From: Trichomonas vaginalis G3
Lineage: Eukaryota; Parabasalia; Trichomonadida; Trichomonadidae
Reading direction: 5' to 3'
NCBI RefSeq assembly: GCF_026262505.1
Contig: NC_067205.1
Span: 10,602,001 to 10,666,000 of the forward strand
DNA length: 64,000 nucleotides
In this document: positions 20,830 through 30,878 of the stretch, one piece after another
Layout: each line of letters starts with the position of its first letter
How positions within the stretch are numbered: position 1 is the stretch's first letter
Notes under the pieces: generated by a model
What the model was told of the DNA's origin: nothing
The model's input: the letters and a program-made list of their open reading frames with translations, nothing else
Databases searched by the model: none
Made by a program: the position numbers and the translations under genes

Positions 20830-21779
20830 ACGAATTAAAAAAATAAATTATTCAAAAAATGTAAGACATGAATTTTTAAAGTTTATTTTTTTATTTTTTT
20901 TATTTTTTTTTATTTCATTATGGTAGTGAATCTTTCATTCATGAATGATAATTATATCTGATTTCTTTTACTCTCTCATACATACTAGATTTGAAGAATT
21001 CGGAACTTTTACCATAATCTCCTAAATGTTTTCTTATCCCTAACGTGTGCCAGTTATTATATGAAACTGTATAAACTTTATCTTTATCTTTACACCTTTC
21101 ATCACTTCCAATATATTTATATCTCAGTTTTGATTTAGCATTTTCATATTCATTAGCGTTTAATAATTCACAGTCTTCCTTTTTAAATATATGTTTAAGA
21201 TATTCAGGATTTAATACTCTACGTTTATATGCGCCTAACTTAGTTCTAAAGGTTTTTCTACAAAATTTAGGAATTCCATCCTCTTTAATGTCATCAATGA
21301 TTTCCATTTCATTATTTTCAATTTCTTCTTCTCGTTTATGAGGTCTTTGATTATGACTCCATTGATTCCATGAAATTAAATATTCTTTATCATTATATTT
21401 ATACCTCATTAGCTTATTTTGGCTTTCATATTCATTTAATAATTCACAATCTTCCTTTTTAAATTGAAGTTTAACCCATTCAGGATTTAAACAATGTTTA
21501 ATTAATCGCGGAATATCTGACATCATCTATATATAGCTTCTTTTATAAAAGATAAAAAAATAAATTATTTTAAAATTAATGTTAATTTTTTTAATGTGTT
21601 TAGTATATAATATTTATTACTAATTTATTTAATAATGTCGCGCTTTCTTACGAATTCATGACTTAAAAAACGTAAGAAAAAATTTTTATATCATCTATAT
21701 ATAGAAGATGTGAAAATATACCTTCATCTATATATAGACGTAACAAAAAAAGTCACTAAACCCTTCCTATCCTACTACT
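20817..21779. repeat. Polinton 1 right terminal inverted repeat (963 bp)
   Basis: Inverted partner of 276-1238, holding the second copy of the repeat-borne gene. Its inner edge supplies the start codon and first codons of a different inward gene, the one reading leftward from 20829. Confidence 0.93.
20939..21526 (-). CDS. Terminal-repeat gene, right copy, unknown function
   Basis: The same 195-residue two-repeat protein as at 529-1116, in the right inverted repeat and facing inward. Its open frame is preserved in both copies. That could reflect gene conversion between the repeats or selection; the sequence alone cannot separate these. Confidence 0.7.
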   Translation of the reverse strand: MMSDIPRLIKHCLNPEWVKLQFKKEDCELLNEYESQNKLMRYKYNDKEYLISWNQWSHNQRPHKREEEIENNEMEIIDDIKEDGIPKFCRKTFRTKLGAYKRRVLNPEYLKHIFKKEDCELLNANEYENAKSKLRYKYIGSDERCKDKDKVYTVSYNNWHTLGIRKHLGDYGKSSEFFKSSMYERVKEIRYNYHS

Positions 21780-21785
21780 ATCATT
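21780..21785. repeat. Target-site duplication, right of Polinton 1
   Basis: ATCATT, the partner of 270-275. Confidence 0.9.
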
Positions 21786-21964
21786 TCACTCCCATCAACT
21801 TTGAGAGAATAAATTATTATTCACCGTCATAAACCATTATAGGCTCTAGTGTAATTAGCCTTCCGGTGAAGAGACAACTCCGGTGAAGATCACCGAAAAT
21901 AGAGTTTGAAAGGATTTTGGACGATATAAAATTTTATATAAATTTATTTTCGGAAAAAATATCG

Positions 21965-23263
21965 ATGTATACTGATCTTTACAAGAAATACTATAATGAA
22001 GGTACATCCGTAGCACGCAATGCTATTGCTATGGACAAAGCTGGTAATTATGATATGGCAAAAACTTTTTATTTACAAGCAATATCAAAATACAAGCTTG
22101 CCCTCCAGCAAAAGGAGATATCAGATATGATGAGAAATCAAATTAATGAAAATATCAATAAATGCACACATAGAGTCGAAGAGCTTGATGATATTATTAG
22201 ATCTTCTGAGGTTGACAAGGCCGGTGGAGCTGGTTCTGTAATGAAAACAAAGAAAGGAGGACCAAGTACAGGCAAAGATGACCAAGCTGAGTCAAACGAA
22301 TTTATTAACAAAATGGAAAATTCCATTCTTATCGAAAAACCAGATATTAAATGGTCAGATGTTGCAGGCCTTCAAGAAGCAAAGAGGGCTTTAGTTGATA
22401 CAGTCATTAATCCAATTAAATTCGCTAAATATTATACAGGTGATCGAGAACCATGGAAAGCCATTCTTCTTTATGGTCCTCCTGGTACTGGTAAGTCATT
22501 CCTTGCCAAAGCTACAGCTTCCGAAGCCAACCAATCAACTTTTCTTACAGTTTCCACTTCTGATTTGACTTCAAAGTGGGTTGGTGAATCCGAAAAGCTT
22601 ATTCGTGCACTTTTCGAGACAGCCAGAAAACATACACCAGCAATTATCTTTATTGATGAAATTGATTCAATTTTATCCAACAGAACAGAGAATGATTCAG
22701 AAGCATCTAGAAGAATGAAGACAGAGTTCCTTATCCAGCTTGATGGCGTAGGAAAATCAATGGACGGAATACTTCTTCTTGCTGCAACTAATATTCCATG
22801 GGATCTTGATCCAGCTGTTCGCCGCCGCTTCGAAAAGAGAATCTATATACCACTCCCAGACATTGAAGCACGCGAAGGTGTACTTATGGGCCGTTTGAAG
22901 AAGAATGTAAATAATCTAACACCTGATCAAGTGAAAAGACTCGCGGCTATGACAGAAGGATTCTCCTGCTCTGATCTTAAGAACCTTTCACGCCAAGCTG
23001 CTCATCAAACAATGAGAAAATTCGAAGCCGCCCAATTTTACAAAGAAGTCAACGGAGAATTCTTCCCTTGCCCAGAAAATACTCCAGGATGTGTTAAAAT
23101 GAACCTCCACGACCCGAACTTCCCAATTGATAAAGTTCCTGTTCCTCCAATCACATTTGAAGATTTCAAGGACGCTATGCACAAAGCGAAGTCTTCTGTA
23201 TCTCCTAAAGACATACAACAGTTTGAGGAATGGACAGCTTTGTTCGGTGAAGAAGGAAATTAA
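21965..23263 (+). CDS. VPS4: VPS4, ESCRT-III disassembly AAA ATPase
   Basis: 432 residues, the usual VPS4 length. The N-terminal MIT domain (about 1-65, YKKYYNEGTSVARNAIAMDKAG) binds ESCRT-III tails. A linker follows, then one AAA module: Walker A GPPGTGKS (about 171-178), a WVGESEK pore-loop segment, Walker B IIFIDEID (about 227-234), sensor AATNIPWDLDPAVRRRFEKR, and the C-terminal helix ending SVSPKDIQQFEEW. It recycles ESCRT-III in endosomal sorting, budding and cytokinesis. ATG 21965 is chosen because the MIT domain begins there; in-frame codons upstream have no ATG. Polinton 1 sits about 180 bp upstream. A stop within TAAA fits the trichomonad polyadenylation signal. Confidence 0.95.
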   Translation: MYTDLYKKYYNEGTSVARNAIAMDKAGNYDMAKTFYLQAISKYKLALQQKEISDMMRNQINENINKCTHRVEELDDIIRSSEVDKAGGAGSVMKTKKGGPSTGKDDQAESNEFINKMENSILIEKPDIKWSDVAGLQEAKRALVDTVINPIKFAKYYTGDREPWKAILLYGPPGTGKSFLAKATASEANQSTFLTVSTSDLTSKWVGESEKLIRALFETARKHTPAIIFIDEIDSILSNRTENDSEASRRMKTEFLIQLDGVGKSMDGILLLAATNIPWDLDPAVRRRFEKRIYIPLPDIEAREGVLMGRLKKNVNNLTPDQVKRLAAMTEGFSCSDLKNLSRQAAHQTMRKFEAAQFYKEVNGEFFPCPENTPGCVKMNLHDPNFPIDKVPVPPITFEDFKDAMHKAKSSVSPKDIQQFEEWTALFGEEGN

Positions 23264-23597
23264 ATTAATTTTTTATTTATTTGTATAATTAATATCAATA
23301 AACCAAGCTTTTATTTATCATTTGCCTTGCCTATTTTTTTCTTATTATTTATGGTTTTCGTTTCAAATTCATTTTTAAAATTATAATTATTGTGAAAAAA
23401 TAAATCAGAATACTTTCAAGAATGTATCTCTCAGAAAGTTTAGAATGATTCATTTCCATTTCCAATACTTGGCATTTTTGAGATCAAAATATCAACTTTT
23501 TTTTTTGATATTCAAAGAAATATTCAGTTAAAAAATTTACACAATAACAAGCAATATATTTTTACTAATAATATTGTAAATTATAATAAAAACTATC
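23264..23597. other. Convergent intergenic spacer, nothing recognised
   Basis: 334 bp of AT-rich DNA between the stops of VPS4 and the CAP-domain gene. It holds only 3' ends of both transcripts. No gene or repeat seen. Confidence 0.7.
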
Positions 23598-25112
23598 TTA
23601 AACGTTATAATCAACACTATCAGATTGCATACTATCATCATCTTGATGAGAATTTCCTCTATTCTTCATTATGATAATTACTGCTACAACACCAGCAATA
23701 ATTAATACCGCAACAATTGGAACAGCGATTGCTACAGCATTTTTTGCATTACTACCACCTTGTGAATCAGCAGGATCATCATTTCCTTCATTTCTTTCAT
23801 TTTCCTTTTCAATTGATGGTGTGACAACTTCAGTTTGAGTTGGAACTGGAGTTATTACAGTGATATCTGAAGTTGTAAACGGAGTTTCATAAGCTGTTTC
23901 AAAGGCTGTTTCCTTTTCTGTTAAGTAAGGTGTTTCGTAAGGAGTTTCCTTTTGTGTTAAAAATGGTGTTTCAAACATTGTTACTCCTGGTGTGATATGA
24001 GGTGTTTGATGATTTGTATTAAATGGTGTTTCTTTTTCTGTTAAATAAGGTGTTTTAAAAGCTGTTACTGCAGCTGTAGTAAATGGTGTTTCACCTGCAG
24101 TCGCAAAGGCTGTAGAAAATGGAGTCATTGCTGCAGTTTCAAAAGCTGTTGTAAATGGTGTTTTTGCTGCAGTATTGAATGGCGTTTCCTTAGATGTTAT
24201 TTCTGGAGTTCGTGCCATTGTTTCATATGCTGTTACAAATGGTGTTATTACTGGAGTTCGATCTGGTTTGTATTTGTCACAATCCACAGGTGTAAAAGAA
24301 TATAAATATGACTTGCCATATGGATCTGAAACATTGATGTGATATGTGTGTCCAATTGCATTTTCCTGATCCATCCAGTCTCCAGTAAAACAGTTTACAT
24401 CCATTCCAAACTTCCTACATGATTCCACATCAGCACGTTTTACAGTAGGATCATCATCAACAGTATATGATATAAGAGTAGTACTACCAATTCCTTGTGA
24501 CATAAAAGATGCAACTCCAAGGAATTTTGAGTGTACATATCCTGGAGGTGGCCAAGCAACAAAAGGTATTTTTTGTGCAGGTCGTTGTGTATTTGCATTG
24601 AAATTAAGTAATTGGACTGTCTCTTTCGAATTTTCGTTATGAGCACTAGCAAACACGACTGGTTCCAAATATTCGTCCAATAATATATGCCGAGCATAAT
24701 AATTCAAACTGGATGTTTCATCAAATTGGGTTGTTAATGCCAATTTAACCAAATCGGCAACACTCTTTGATTCTGATAAATCCTTACCTGATGACCTTGT
24801 TTCAAGGCATGTGTGGCTATATCCACTGCATTGGTTATTAACTTTTGAATTTGCAGTTGCTTGTAATTGCTCCTCGTAGAGATATCTACTTTCCAATCTG
24901 GCCAGATCTAAACCACATGCTCTTCTGGCGTAATTTAAAGTATTGAGAGCATTATACTTTTCATTGCTATTGATGGTTTTTGGACAACTATTTCCCGCCT
25001 TTGGTGCCATAGATGGGCCATCATGTTCCCAAGAGGCTTTCCAGCTCTTTTGGTAATCTGTACAAACTTCATATTTTGTTCTCTTTTGCAGAAGCTCAAA
25101 AGTTATTGCCAT
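23598..25112 (-). CDS. CAP/SCP-domain surface protein with Thr/Pro stalk
   Basis: 504 residues. The CAP (SCP/CRISP) domain covers about 50-285: NALNTLNYARRACGL helix, Cys-rich loops and the WPPPGY motif seen in CAP proteins. Next is a 150-residue stalk of repeats built on T-P-F-x-T-A-x-E-T, mucin-like and probably heavily O-glycosylated. Then comes an acidic linker, one membrane helix (about 460-483, VAIAVPIVAVLIIAGVVAVIIIM) and a 20-residue Asp/Ser tail. No convincing N-terminal signal peptide is visible after the ATG. Likely a cell-surface protein; CAP proteins are expanded in trichomonads. ATG 25112 is chosen because it follows a TCATTTGAT initiator; a stop lies just upstream in frame. Confidence 0.8.
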   Translation of the reverse strand: MAITFELLQKRTKYEVCTDYQKSWKASWEHDGPSMAPKAGNSCPKTINSNEKYNALNTLNYARRACGLDLARLESRYLYEEQLQATANSKVNNQCSGYSHTCLETRSSGKDLSESKSVADLVKLALTTQFDETSSLNYYARHILLDEYLEPVVFASAHNENSKETVQLLNFNANTQRPAQKIPFVAWPPPGYVHSKFLGVASFMSQGIGSTTLISYTVDDDPTVKRADVESCRKFGMDVNCFTGDWMDQENAIGHTYHINVSDPYGKSYLYSFTPVDCDKYKPDRTPVITPFVTAYETMARTPEITSKETPFNTAAKTPFTTAFETAAMTPFSTAFATAGETPFTTAAVTAFKTPYLTEKETPFNTNHQTPHITPGVTMFETPFLTQKETPYETPYLTEKETAFETAYETPFTTSDITVITPVPTQTEVVTPSIEKENERNEGNDDPADSQGGSNAKNAVAIAVPIVAVLIIAGVVAVIIIMKNRGNSHQDDDSMQSDSVDYNV

Positions 25113-25113
25113 T

Positions 25114-25122
25114 ATCAAATGA
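25114..25122 (-). promoter_or_regulatory. Initiator element of the CAP-domain gene
   Basis: TCATTTGAT on the reverse strand, ending directly before the ATG at 25112. It matches the trichomonad TCA+1 initiator pattern. Confidence 0.6.
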
Positions 25123-26220
25123 ATAAATTAATTCAAATTTATAAAGTGAAATTTTTATTAAATATGAATACACTATAAGAAATGTTGCTTTTTATTATTA
25201 TATCTTATGTTTGTAAACTTCAGAAATGCAACGGTCTAAAAACTTGGCTACGAAACAATGACATCATACACAATTATTTTTGAAGTTTTTAATAATTTGT
25301 TTTCAAAAAATTCTATCAATTCTATCATGACGGTTTTCTTTCAATTAGATCAACACAAAATATCATAATTATCAACATGTATAAGCAAATTTACTCCAGG
25401 GATAAAAAGCTTGATAAAATTTGTATTCAAACGATCGAAGAGAAAATAATCAAATTCAACTATGGAGTGGTTTACTTATAATAATTCTTATCGTAAGATA
25501 AAAGTCTCGAAGTGACGATTAATTTTTGTCAAAAATTTTTAGCAGAGAAAATAATCAAATGCATAATGGCTATATTTTTAGATTATTATATATCACTTCA
25601 CACCCCTAACACAATTTAAATAAAATTCCTAATTCGAAAAAGTTAACGCTTGTCATCATGTACCAGCATTTGCCATATGAATGCCTTTAAATTGAAAAAT
25701 GGCATTTCTCAAGGATCTGAACTAAAAAAATGGAGAAGAAAATATTGAATTTTCATCAGTTATTATTTTCCAATCGCTTCAATACAATTGCATTATATTT
25801 TTGTTAAATTACCTAGTGTATATCGTATTACTGCTAAACGAACAAAATTACATTTATATCATAGATAAGTGTGCAATAAAAAGCATTTCAAGTCTTGGCC
25901 ATATAATATCTTGGATAAAATTTTATTGTTAGCCACATTAAAATACTAATAAATGGAAATGTCCTATAATAGCAGCTTTTGAATCAGAAATATCTTTAGA
26001 CATTGCAATATTATAGATATTGTCGTCTTATTCATTAATATTAAAGCATGTGTTAAATATTTTAATGCTTGGTGCTAAATCAAAACAAAATGATTTAGAA
26101 TTGTATCAAATTCACAAAATTTAAAAATAACATTCTATCAATATCGATTCTCCATTCAAACATCAAAGAATAATTCATTTTTAAAGTGCTTTTTTACTTT
26201 TTTTATCTCAATTTTTTTCA
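25123..26220. other. AT-rich intergenic region with possible ankyrin remnant
   Basis: 1.1 kb without an intact gene. Around 25955-26016 a short frame (CPIIAAFESEISLDIAIL) resembles the ankyrin-repeat style common in trichomonad proteins. The rest shows no coding signal. Low confidence for the remnant. Confidence 0.3.
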
Positions 26221-28652
26221 ATGTCGAAAAGTAATTTCTATGAAGATTTCATAGCGAAGTTTTGTGATATTAATGAAAGATTTGATACTAATACGAATGT
26301 TGAATATGATTGCTTATATATCGATGCAACTTTTTTACTTACAACTATTCATTATTTTAATCTCGACTCAAATCAAGCTAAACCAAAGAATATTAATGAA
26401 CTATATAGTTTACTTGATTCGTTAGTTAACACAGTTAAACCCAAAAAATTAATTTATATTTTACTTGAAGGAATTAAACCATTCGCACAATTTTACAATA
26501 CAAATAATAATTTTTACATCTTTTAAATAATTGCCAGCTTCATGAATATGATTCAATTTCATTTTTATTAGAAAATCATTTAAAAGAATGGATTTGTGAT
26601 AAAACAAAAAATGATACATCATGGCGTGGAAGAAAAGTTATTTTGAGTGGGTGTAATGTCCTTGGTGACCAACAAACAAAAATACTCGATGATATTCGAA
26701 AAGAAGGTAATCAAAATTTAAGTCATTGTGTTTTCACTTCAGACTTCAATTTCATCATTATGGCATTGAAAACACATTACCAAAACTTTGATGTTATCCT
26801 CCAATCAAAACAATTTAGTGAAAGTAACACACTTGAGCAATTTATTTCTGAGGAATCATTAACTTTAATTAAAATCAATAAACTTAGAGCAAAAATCCAA
26901 ATAGAATTTCATGACAAGAAAGAAGCAATGATTGATGATTTTGTATTTATTTGCACATTGTTAAACAATAGATTTATCCCACAATTGTACAATTCGGAAC
27001 TTAATCTCAATATTCTAATTGATTGCTATAAACATTGCAAGTTTGAATACAACGAATATATTACAAATAAAGATAATTTCGTTCTTCAAAACCTTAAAAA
27101 ATTCATTCATTGTATTGTGAGAAATCAATTTAAGGATTCAAAAGATTCATATGATCTTGATATTAATGAAGAAATAAAGTTATATAGAAAAGAAATGAAT
27201 ACATCAAAAGCTAAAGACAAAATGATTTCACATTGTTTCCTTGATGGATTATTATTTACACACAAATTTTATACAACTGGAGTTCCATCATGGACATGGA
27301 TCTACAAATATCATTTTGCACCTCCTTTAACAGTTATAGAGAGGTTCATTGATACACACATTCCATCAATAAATGATAATGGCCAAATGAATCTTTTGTA
27401 CAATTTAACAATCGATTATAATGAGAACAAACAACTTCTCCCGCCAGAGATAATTTCACTTAGGAAGAAAGATAAGTATCTTAAGAGACTACTTAATACA
27501 AAACGTGTCAAAAGTTTAAATCAGAGATATTCATTTGAAATTCCAGTATATGAGCGGATTATTGAAAGTTTACGCTTTGAATTTTCTACAATTGTGTCAA
27601 AGTACCCATATTTAGTTCAACCAGAAGAGCCTATTGTAATTGAAAAACAAGAATTTAGCGAGATTTGTGTTAAACAGGATGAACCAATGATTTTTCAAGA
27701 TAAGAACTCTAATAATCAAATATCTTCCGCATCAGCAATGACAATATCGAATACAGCAACAAACAATCCTGAATTAAACTTTTCCAGTGTTCCAAATGCT
27801 ATTTCATTCGAATCAACACATTCGTCTTCAGATACCAAACAAATTTACTACCAAAATACTGCTACAAAAAGACGGAAGACTACCAAGTCAAAATCAACAA
27901 AATATCATCAATATGATCAACAAAAAAGATCAAAGCAAACCATATACAGGCCGAAAATAAAACGCATTATTAATAATTATAACACTTACCAGCCTCGCAC
28001 AAGAACAACAACTAATTATGATAACGGATATAAACAACAGAATGTCCACAATTATAGCTATTCTAATAATTGTAGTTGTTCCAGTAATAATTATGGTTAT
28101 ACTTCTAATAATAATGGTTATGCTTCTAATTACTATGGTTGCGCTTCAAAGAACTATGGTTATGCTTCTAATTACTATTGTTGTGCTTCAAAGAACTATG
28201 GTTACGCTTCTAATTACTATGGGTATGCCTCTTATAATTATGATTACGATGAGTCTTTTTCTTTATGCACTTGCTTATATCATATTTTTTGCATTCTTTT
28301 ATCAATGACACTAATAATTGGATTTATTTTTTTATATAATGATCAAGATTTAGTTCCTGCAAAATTGATATCTGTTTTGCTTTTTTCTGTTCGCGTTTTT
28401 ATGCTTCATAGTGATGAATACGATGATGACTGTTGTTGCAATTTTTTGAAATCATTGTTAACTATAACTCATATTATAATTTGCTTCCTTTTATTTTTGG
28501 GAAGTGATGACTTTTCACTATATTATCTCGGATTACTTATTTTATGGCGTTTCTTCAAATCAAAGCAACTTATACTTGCTTTGATAATTTTATCATTTAT
28601 GGGTGATCTTAGCCTTTCAATGACGCTTGAATTTTGTGGGTCTTTCTTTTAA
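26221..28652 (+). pseudogene. Degenerate XRN-like 5'-3' exonuclease with membrane C-terminus
   Basis: The N-terminal part matches XRN family proteins: DCLYIDATFLL (XRN DxxYxDxNxxxH), TVKPKKLIYILLEGIKPFAQ (XRN IxPKKLxYxxxDGVAPRAK), SGCNVLGDQQTK where active XRNs have GEGEHK, and SDFNFIIM where they have DADLIM. Several metal-binding acids are therefore replaced, so catalysis is doubtful. A middle XRN-like part has SWTWIYKYHFAP. Then come a low-complexity region, a Tyr/Asn/Ser repeat (about 28080-28245) and several hydrophobic segments, probably transmembrane. The frame changes near 26505-26526 between the first and second parts; this may be decay or a sequencing indel in a T-rich stretch. Confidence 0.75.
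28085..28245 (+). repeat. 42-bp tandem repeats encoding a Tyr/Asn/Ser tract
   Basis: Repeats of an S-N-Y-Y-G-C-A-S-K-N-Y-G-Y-A unit in the XRN-like gene. They form a prion-like low-complexity tract before the membrane segments. Confidence 0.75.
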
Positions 28653-30878
28653 ATTGATATCAACATATTCCATATATTTTTTCCCTTGCATTGGAAATAT
28701 TCGGGGGGAGTGACTTTATAAAGCTTGAATTTTGTATTTTATTAATCGTAAATGATAATTATCTACTTGATACCGCATATGTACATTATGATATTAGGGG
28801 ACTTCTTTTAAATCATATAAATTAACTAATTATAAGCAATCGCAACACTCTTAAATTGAGAGTTGAATTCAATATGAGGAGATAAGAAAATAAAACATCT
28901 TTCAGTGTTATTAAAGGAACTTCCTATTGCATAAATTCTAATATAAATTTGGAAAAAATTTCATCATATCTTACAGTTTATTATTACAAAAGACATTCAC
29001 TCATTATTCTCTTAATTTGATTGCATAAATGAATTTAAACTGTTGTTGATTGCATCAAAGGTATAATTTATCCAGTTAAGGATGCACTAACATTCCATAA
29101 AAGTGCTTAGAATATGTAATTATTATGATAGTAAAACTTTGAGGCTCTAGATCCCTTTCGATATTGAGTTGAAAGATTTTTAAATTTTCGAAGAATTTCT
29201 GAATAGTATTCAAAAGTGTAAAAATTTTAAAAGTGAATATGTATTTTTCCATAATTCCATTAAAATAATCTTTATTTGCAAGTACCTATTACTATTTTAC
29301 AATAATTATGATATTTTCTTCTCTTACATTTGAATTTTCTGCACTTTTTTTGATAGCCGTTTACAATTTCCCACCCATGCAACATAGGGACACAGCAATG
29401 ACTTTTGTTACCTATGTTGTTTGATCTTGTTTAGGCACACTTTCATAAAGCTGTGTACAAAATATCTATTGATTCTTCCATGAATAATTAGCAAATATAG
29501 TATTATACTTTGACTTTTTTAAATGAGCAAGCTAACACCAATATACTCATATTGAATTACATTATCCAACACTTCTTATATGAAAAATCAATATAATTGT
29601 ATAATCAAATTTCAAAAACTCATCAGAAAAAAAAATCAAAGAATGGACTCGTAACATATACTATGCATGCATTTCAAATACGCAAAAATACATGATGGTA
29701 AGTCTGTCGCGATTTTTCAAAAAAATCCAGAGGTCGGAATAATAGATACTGCGAACGAATACTGATATCAGAATTTTCTCCCTCATGCAAATTTTATATG
29801 GTTTGCATACTGTTGAATAAACATTTATTTTCATAAAATTAGATTTTTTATTTTCATTTTAGTAATATATTTTTAAAATATCGTTCCATCAGGCTTTTAT
29901 CCAAAAAGGAATATATCATTTTGATTGTGTGAGCCATTCCGGATGTCACATGTTCTTGAGTTATATCTTTTATAAAATTGAGAGGAAAATCAAAAAAATT
30001 GAATAGGGTCCATTCAATTTTCCTAATCTAATAACTTCATGAATGTTAATTTTCCAGCCATACCATCAATAGGATAGAATATCATTAGAATTTAAAATAT
30101 TGTGATGGATTGATATTTTTATATTTTACGATTTTGGCCAAAAATCAATTCTGATTATTGTGAAAAACAAATATTATTTAAAAACATTAATAGAAATAGT
30201 AGTTTATAAAAAATTAATATATATGGCAGAATATCAGATTCTAGGTTTAATTCCATCAAAAGTTATACATGCATGAAAAATCTGACATGGTGAGCGCATC
30301 CTTAATTTGTTATTTTGATCAAAATTTTTTAAGATAGAACCAGAAAAATGAATATTTGAATAAGTTAGGAATAATGTGATTAATTTCAAATTACAATAGC
30401 ATTGGAAACAAAATATCTAGAGATAAAAACCAGCAAGTGATAACAATATTGAACATGATACAGGTAAATCTAACAATATCACCAGCTCTTAAAATTATGT
30501 GAATTCCATACTCTTTTGAACCCTTTTTTATTTATTAATAGTTCCGTCAAACATTTAAATTGAAGCACATTTTCTGAGCGGGACGGATAAGTTATTAAAT
30601 TCTTTTTTACAAATTATTCTTTGACATTTCCAATTTTTATCTAAAAACACTCTTGTATAAAAGTCTGCTTAATTTCATTTTTTCCTTTTCACTTTTATTT
30701 TTTTTGTCCAAGAGAAATTGACCTATTTTTTTTCATGAGTAGATTTAGATATAGCATGAAATGCTTTCTTTAAATACAACCAAATTCCTGATAAAATTAC
30801 GCGAAAACCAATGAAATTTCATTTCACTTTTTTACTCGTGAAAAATACATTTTCAATTAGCGGTTATATTTCACAAAA
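28653..30878. other. Long intergenic region, no gene seen
   Basis: 2.2 kb of AT-rich DNA with no convincing open frame, RNA gene or repeat. The last part before coronin holds only its short leader. Confidence 0.6.

Larger units (their letters stand above)
276..21779. mobile_element. Maverick/Polinton 1, complete ends, many broken genes
   Basis: A 21.5-kb self-synthesising virus-like DNA element. It starts AGTAGTAGG and ends CCTACTACT, with 963-bp terminal inverted repeats and the 6-bp target duplication ATCATT at 270-275 and 21780-21785, which is the Polinton signature. Parts: minor structural genes, major capsid region, A32-like ATPase, fibre, primase/SF3 helicase, integrase and protein-primed polymerase B. 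The ends look whole. Roughly a dozen or more reading-frame breaks are spread over the larger genes, so it is a fossil. Near-identical inverted repeats argue for a recent insertion. It sits between a tRNA-like gene and VPS4. Confidence 0.93.

Noticed and set aside
28018-28308. 96-residue frame rich in Ile/Val/Met
   Set aside because: It is an alternative frame of the Tyr/Asn/Ser repeat tract in the XRN-like gene.
28653-30878. Hidden gene or transposon remnant in the long spacer
   Set aside because: No terminal repeats, no protein-like stretches and no RNA gene boxes were found on reading both strands.
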